A DNA stretch of 64,000 nt, from positions 302,779 to 366,778 of the forward strand of contig NZ_KB217478.1 in NCBI RefSeq assembly GCF_000331305.1, written 5' to 3'. Under the pieces are notes generated by a model, which saw only the letters and a list, made by a program, of their open reading frames with translations, was not told where the DNA came from and did not search any database. This stretch comes from Calothrix sp. PCC 7103 (GTDB lineage Bacteria > Cyanobacteriota > Cyanobacteriia > Cyanobacteriales > Nostocaceae). The position numbers and the translations under genes are program-made. This document shows, piece after piece, positions 61,301 through 64,000 of the stretch; position 1 is the first letter of the stretch, and every line of letters begins with the position of its first letter.

Positions 61301-62070
61301 GTTTCACTGACACCAACACCAGCAATAACAGTGCTACTGATACAGACAGTATTGTTGCTCCAACTCTCCCATCTGCCCCTGGTGTACGTACTCCCGGATT
61401 CTGGCAAAATTCTGAGTGGCAGAAGTTCTGGGACGGTATTCAAGGTAACGAACCATCACAAAAAACAGAGTCCAATTTCGCTGATAGTGATCTTCTGTTG
61501 GCGCCTTACACTAATTCTGCACAACCTGGAAAAGTTCTCGATCCAGTCACCAGACAATATGAAACAGGTTTACTAGTCGGCGACTTCAACCGCAATGGTA
61601 AAACAGATGCAGGTGAAGATACTCTCTTCTATTCTCGCGCTCAAGCACTCCAAATTGTTGATGCTTCCCAACACCCGAACGGAGATAAGCGCTACGACCT
61701 TGGTCGCTCTTTAATTGCTGGTTGGTTGAATTATCTGGCTGGTAACCCCATTGACACCGCTAGTACAACTGATAAAGATGCTCGATACTACATCAAAGAA
61801 GGTATCAATTGGTTGCAAGCCATAACTCCAGACGAAAATGGCGATAAGAAGGGTGATGGCGCCTTAAACAATATGACTGGTAGCAATGTTAACAGCGCGC
61901 GTGTTGACAACCTCTGGAGTCTAGGAATTTCTAGTGCCTCCAGCTTGCCAAGTCCTTACAACTCTAACACCAACGTTCTCTATGGATTAGATGCTGGCAG
62001 TGTAATTAATGACAATTTAGACAAGTACAACAACGGTTTGGGTCTTGCTGATAATGTTTACCACGGATAA
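55339..62070 (+). CDS. giant adhesin-like protein with SdrD-B and DUF11 repeats
   Basis: 2243 aa, no signal peptide. Residues 1-205 form an N-terminal domain (thioester-like Cys in YDAWCVNS). Then about ten SdrD-B/Cna-B repeats (GDKVFNDSNNNGIQD..GLTPGDYQVKF), two DUF11 repeats (DLSITKSNGLTTVTPGQQITY), each followed by an extra beta domain (HRVDNSGLNNYVLLEFSESV), and a C-terminal domain starting PGVRTPGFWQNSEWQKFWDG. The repeats occur as 681-bp DNA units (start words at 56321, 57002, 57683, 58364), nearly identical in sequence. Surface or sheath adhesion is likely; without a signal it would need type I or another export route. Highly repetitive DNA makes assembly errors possible. Confidence 0.88.
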   Translation: MADNNLSIFNSILPTTVTEIITDYDTSTTTASLSPSYINVTITNGGQLNGVYDAWCVNSTVAIRKGTYNQANVYSSYGAIPAGILYTGSQTTNSSAEQYLNKLKQINWLINNVTEAANVVDNKYRYNNVDYTWGDVQLAIWKLLGETSVIDSTDYNSLEVYSQQRADALVSFAVTNGSDFVPVAGQDFGVIVKGANQQPILMEVKTAGIGDFVWHDLNANGVQEANEAGIDGVTVTLLDGKGNVVGTTTTGDNPYTTQIEKGWYQFGPLLPNTYQVKFSLPEGFNTVSPYLQGNTSLDSNANINNNLTSAPITLVAGEVNRTIDAGFYKTASLGDKVFNDSNNNGIQDATEAGVAGVTVQLISPVDGSVIGTTTTDANGGYSFSGLTPGDYQVKFTSPTGYIFSQANIGDDTKDSDANSTTGLTQTVTLTSGEFNGTIDAGLVRLASLGNFVFEDKNANGIQDTSETGIANATVNLLDTAGNVIATTTTDANGLYSFSNLQPGDYKVQFVQPDAFNAVSVANVGTNDEIDSDGLQSDVVNLSPGENDTTVDSGFYKTASLGDKVFNDSNNNGIQDAAETGINGVTVQLINPIDGSVIVTTTTDANGGYSFSGLTPGDYQVKFTSPTGYIFSTANVGDDAKDSDANSTTGLTQTVTLTSGEFNGTLDAGLVQLASLGNFVFEDKNANGIQEAGEAGIANATVKLLDVAGNVIATTTTDENGLYSFNNLQPGDYKVQFVQPDAFNAVSVANVGTNDEIDSDGLQSDVVNLSPGENDTTVDSGFYKTASLGDKVFNDSNNNGIQDATEVGVAGVTVELISPVDGSVIGTTTTDADGGYSFSGLTPGDYQVKFTSPTGYIFSEANIGDDTKDSDADSTTGLTQTVTLTSGEFNGTLDAGLVQLASLGNFVFEDKNANGIQEAGEAGIANATVKLLDVAGNVIATTTTDENGLYSFNNLQPGDYKVQFVQPDAFNAVSVANIGANDEIDSDGLITDVVNLSPGENDTTIDSGFYKTASLGDKVFNDSNNNGIQDATEVGVAGVTVELISPVDGSVIGTTTTDADGGYSFSGLTPGDYQVKFTSPTGYIFSQANVGDDAKDSDADSTTGLTQTVTLTSGEFNGTLDAGLVQLASLGDKVWLDNNANGIQDAGEAGVAGVTVTLTSGGADGIINGVGDTTVTTTTNTSGNYSFAALTPGQQYQVGFSNLPTGYQFTKSDVGANDAVDSDVNPNTGKTQIVTLAPGENNLTLDAGLYQNAGDLSITKSNGLTTVTPGQQITYTIVAKNNGLITANNALVSDIMPTNLTNVTWSSVASDGATDNETSGTSSINDYVTLAGGSSITYTVNATVAANAISSSYTTPTTISLTDGSSSDGAVGNIRTFSANGISVKASAFSSDSAGTWNTAKLGLYGSWGLGVIDYTETSASHRVDNSGLNNYVLLEFSESVVIDKAALAYVAGADSDISVWVGNFNNPYSNHIILNNSVLNSFSFTEFNNGGSTDRTADINAGNIAGNAVVIAAKIGDTNDSFKLKSVDILKATTQTSGSLSNTATITGSTGFTDTNTNNNSATDTDAVVAVSTVKVGDRVWYDIDGDGVQDTGESGVSGVAVKLFNQAGAQIGTTTTDANGLYQFSVNANSSYSIQFAQPTGFDGFTTANAGSDTGDSDVINSNGTTAQFSVGTTDNLTIDAGLIKNIGDLSITKSNGLTSVTPGQKITYTIVAKNNSLMTATNALVSDIMPTNLTDVTWTSVATSGAKDNQASGTGNINDYVTLAGGSSITYTVNGTVANNTVSTGAKTTFDFGANSSSALDGADGNTRTFTKDGVTVTARAFSRVDGTNGAWSNAYLGSYYGGGLGVTDSGEGNGNSTHRVDNVGGRDNYVLFQFSESVVLDRAYLQYVINDSDISVWIGNSTTPVTTLNDSILSSFGFNEVNETNLTTDRWADVNTGKYVGNTIVIAASTIDTTPEDEFKIRYLDVLKPTPASLVNTATITGPTGFTDTNTSNNSATDTDSIVAPTLPSAPGVRTPGFWQNSEWQKFWDGIQGNEPSQKTESNFADSDLLLAPYTNSAQPGKVLDPVTRQYETGLLVGDFNRNGKTDAGEDTLFYSRAQALQIVDASQHPNGDKRYDLGRSLIAGWLNYLAGNPIDTASTTDKDARYYIKEGINWLQAITPDENGDKKGDGALNNMTGSNVNSARVDNLWSLGISSASSLPSPYNSNTNVLYGLDAGSVINDNLDKYNNGLGLADNVYHG

Positions 62071-62279
62071 ACGCATAATTCACCATAACCCCCACACCAT
62101 AGTCTAAAAACCTTATTCCCTCCTTATCTCCCTAAACGGTTAATACCAGATTTAGGAATTATCGAGGGATTTTTGTACTTCTCAAATATTTTTGTTATAC
62201 TCGATTAACTAACATATTTAAATGTTATTAATAAGACTACAAAATATTTTAATTACGAGTAATTACTGAGATAAAAATT

Positions 62280-64000
62280 ATGATTCTCAAGGAAATAGGT
62301 ACAAATTATCCTCAAAATAAGTGTATTCATCAGTTGTTTGAGGAACAGGTAGAGAAAACACCAGATGCAATTGCAGTGGTGTTTGAAAATCAACAACTTA
62401 CTTATCAAGAACTCAACAAAAAAGCAAATCAATTAGCACACTATTTACAATCATTAGGAGTAGAATCAGAAGTTTTAGTAGGTATTTGCGTAGAACGTTC
62501 CCTAGAATTGATTGTAGGTATATTAGGGATTCTCAAAGCTGGTGGAGCTTATGTGCCTTTAGATATTACCTATCCTAAAGAGCGTTTAGCTTTCATGCTA
62601 TCAGATTCTCAAGTTTCAATATTATTAACACAACAGCATTTAATTGAAAAACTTCCTGAACATCAAACTAAGATGGTTTGTTTAGATACTAATTGGGAAG
62701 ATATAGTCAAAACACCAAGTCAAGCAGGAAAAATTGCAGTTAACCCGTCGAACCTTGCTTATATTATTTACACTTCTGGTTCGACAGGTCAACCTAAAGG
62801 TGTTCTTATTCCCCACTGCAACGTCGTTCGTTTATTTGCAGCCACACAGCCTTGGTTTCAATTTAACGAGAATGATGTTTGGAGTTTGTTCCATTCCTAT
62901 GCATTTGACTTTTCTGTGTGGGAAATTTGGGGCGCCCTTCTTTATGGTGGTCGTCTCGTTATTATAAGTTATTATGTGAGTCGTTCTCCTGAATTATTTT
63001 ATAAATTATTATCTCAAGAAAGAATTACAGTTTTGAATCAAACACCTTCTGCTTTTCAACAACTGATACAATTAGAAGAGTTGTTAGGTAATAATTATAA
63101 CTTGAACTTACGCTTTGTGATTTTTGGTGGAGAAGCACTGAATATTCAAAGCTTAAAACCTTGGTTTGATAGACATGGAGATAAGTTTCCTCAATTAGTT
63201 AATATGTACGGTATTACGGAAACTACCGTTCATGTTACTTATCGTCCTATCAATATAGACGATTTAAATTTTTCATCAAAAGTAATTGGTCGTGCAATTC
63301 CAGATTTACAACTTTATATATTAAATGAACATCTGCAACCTGTACCTATTGGTGTTACTGGTGAAATTTATGTTGAAGGTGCTGGTTTAGCACGTGGTTA
63401 TTTGAATCGACCCGAATTAACTGCTGAAAGGTTTATTTACCATAGTATTAATAATCAACCAGAAGCGCGCCTTTATAAAACAGGTGATTTAGCTCGTTAT
63501 TTGCCTGATGGTGATATTGAGTATTTAGGAAGAATTGATAATCAAGTCAAAATTCGCGGTTTCAGAATCGAGTTAGGAGAAATTGAAACGTTATTAAATC
63601 AACATGCAAATTTAAGAGAAGCTAAAGTTATTGTTAGAGAAGATATTCCTGGGGATAAAAGATTAATTGCCTATATTATACCCAATTTGGCAAAACAATC
63701 AGAAATTGTATATCAAGTACGCGATTACCTAAAACAGCAGCTACCTGATTATATGATTCCTGCTGCTTTTGTTGTGTTAGAGTCTTTTCCTTTGACTAAT
63801 AATGGTAAAATTGACTATCACGCGCTTCCTGCTCCCAATTTTACATCTGTTCAAAGTAATTATGTTGCTCCTCGGACTTCTAGAGAAAAAACTCTCGCTG
63901 ATATTTGGAGTCAGGTTTTGAAGCTGGACAATATTGGAATTAATGATAACTTTTTTGAGTTGGGTGGAAACTCATTACTAGCTACACAAGTTATATCGCG
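62280..64000 (+). CDS. non-ribosomal peptide synthetase, loading module for threonine (partial)
   Basis: Gene starts at ATG 62280 and runs off the right edge. It opens directly with an adenylation domain, no condensation domain: core A2 KAGGAYVPLD, A3 YIIYTSGSTGQPKG, A4 FDFSVWEIWG, A5 NMYGITETTVH, A7 YKTGDLARYLPDG, A10 NGKID. The Stachelhaus residues read D-F-W-N-I-G-M-V-H plus the core Lys, which is the known threonine code. A thiolation domain (FFELGGNSLL) follows. So the product likely starts a peptide with L-Thr. The rest of the assembly line is outside the window. Confidence 0.92.
   Translation, partial: MILKEIGTNYPQNKCIHQLFEEQVEKTPDAIAVVFENQQLTYQELNKKANQLAHYLQSLGVESEVLVGICVERSLELIVGILGILKAGGAYVPLDITYPKERLAFMLSDSQVSILLTQQHLIEKLPEHQTKMVCLDTNWEDIVKTPSQAGKIAVNPSNLAYIIYTSGSTGQPKGVLIPHCNVVRLFAATQPWFQFNENDVWSLFHSYAFDFSVWEIWGALLYGGRLVIISYYVSRSPELFYKLLSQERITVLNQTPSAFQQLIQLEELLGNNYNLNLRFVIFGGEALNIQSLKPWFDRHGDKFPQLVNMYGITETTVHVTYRPINIDDLNFSSKVIGRAIPDLQLYILNEHLQPVPIGVTGEIYVEGAGLARGYLNRPELTAERFIYHSINNQPEARLYKTGDLARYLPDGDIEYLGRIDNQVKIRGFRIELGEIETLLNQHANLREAKVIVREDIPGDKRLIAYIIPNLAKQSEIVYQVRDYLKQQLPDYMIPAAFVVLESFPLTNNGKIDYHALPAPNFTSVQSNYVAPRTSREKTLADIWSQVLKLDNIGINDNFFELGGNSLLATQVIS

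Overview
The window comes from a filamentous, probably heterocyst-type (Nostocales-like) cyanobacterium. The signs are an AT-rich genome, a lone DevC-type permease, a cyAbrB regulator, a cyanobacterial MMADHC-like protein, XisI-like and cyanobacterial TRADD-associated membrane domains, Ser/Thr kinases, caspase/WD40 giant proteins, an NRPS gene and many dispersed intergenic hairpins. The palindrome GGCGCC occurs about 100 times by eye, against roughly three expected at this base composition. I saw no copy of the usual cyanobacterial HIP1 octamer GCGATCGC.

Layout. 0-1 kb: a surface protein whose 3' end is cut by a repeat. 1.6-6.3 kb (+): a phospho-signalling cluster of kinase, vWA protein, zinc-ribbon kinase, PH-like membrane protein and FHA/PH-like membrane protein. 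6.3-9.7 kb (-): DUF364 protein, methyltransferase, small Cys protein, photolyase/cryptochrome. 9.9-12.3 kb (+): AbrB-type membrane protein and a XisI/TM conflict-type protein. 12.5-28.3 kb: mostly housekeeping genes (MMADHC-like, DevC, K+ channel, argD, Nei, HAD, NagB, RluA, GH10 xylanase, GTPase, CNT nucleoside transporter), with fragments of an Rpn-type protein and a Cas3-like helicase. 28.8-32.7 kb: DUF4188 gene behind a tandem palindromic operator, an MbnP/MbnH metal pair, and a ydaO-type (c-di-AMP) riboswitch ahead of a universal-stress-like gene. 32.7-39.4 kb: M16 peptidase, coiled-coil membrane protein, AAA-nuclease, an orphan effector-like ORF, alpha/beta hydrolase.

39.9-42.5 kb is a decayed region: an IS630 element inserted into the tail of a small hemagglutinin-like ORF, an unlisted Cys-rich RiPP-precursor-like peptide and an unassigned pseudogene. 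cyAbrB follows.

43.7-54.5 kb is the most interesting part. It holds a caspase-STAND-WD40 protein, two small helical paralogs each carrying the same conserved upstream sequence, a lipoprotein, and a caspase fused to an alpha/beta-hydrolase (lipase-like) domain. I read this as a candidate caspase-based conflict or cell-death locus. The remnant of a similar STAND/TPR protein lies just downstream.

55.3-62.1 kb is a 2243-residue adhesin-like protein with 681-bp internal DNA repeats. The window ends inside an NRPS gene whose first adenylation domain carries the threonine code. No tRNA or rRNA gene was recognised.
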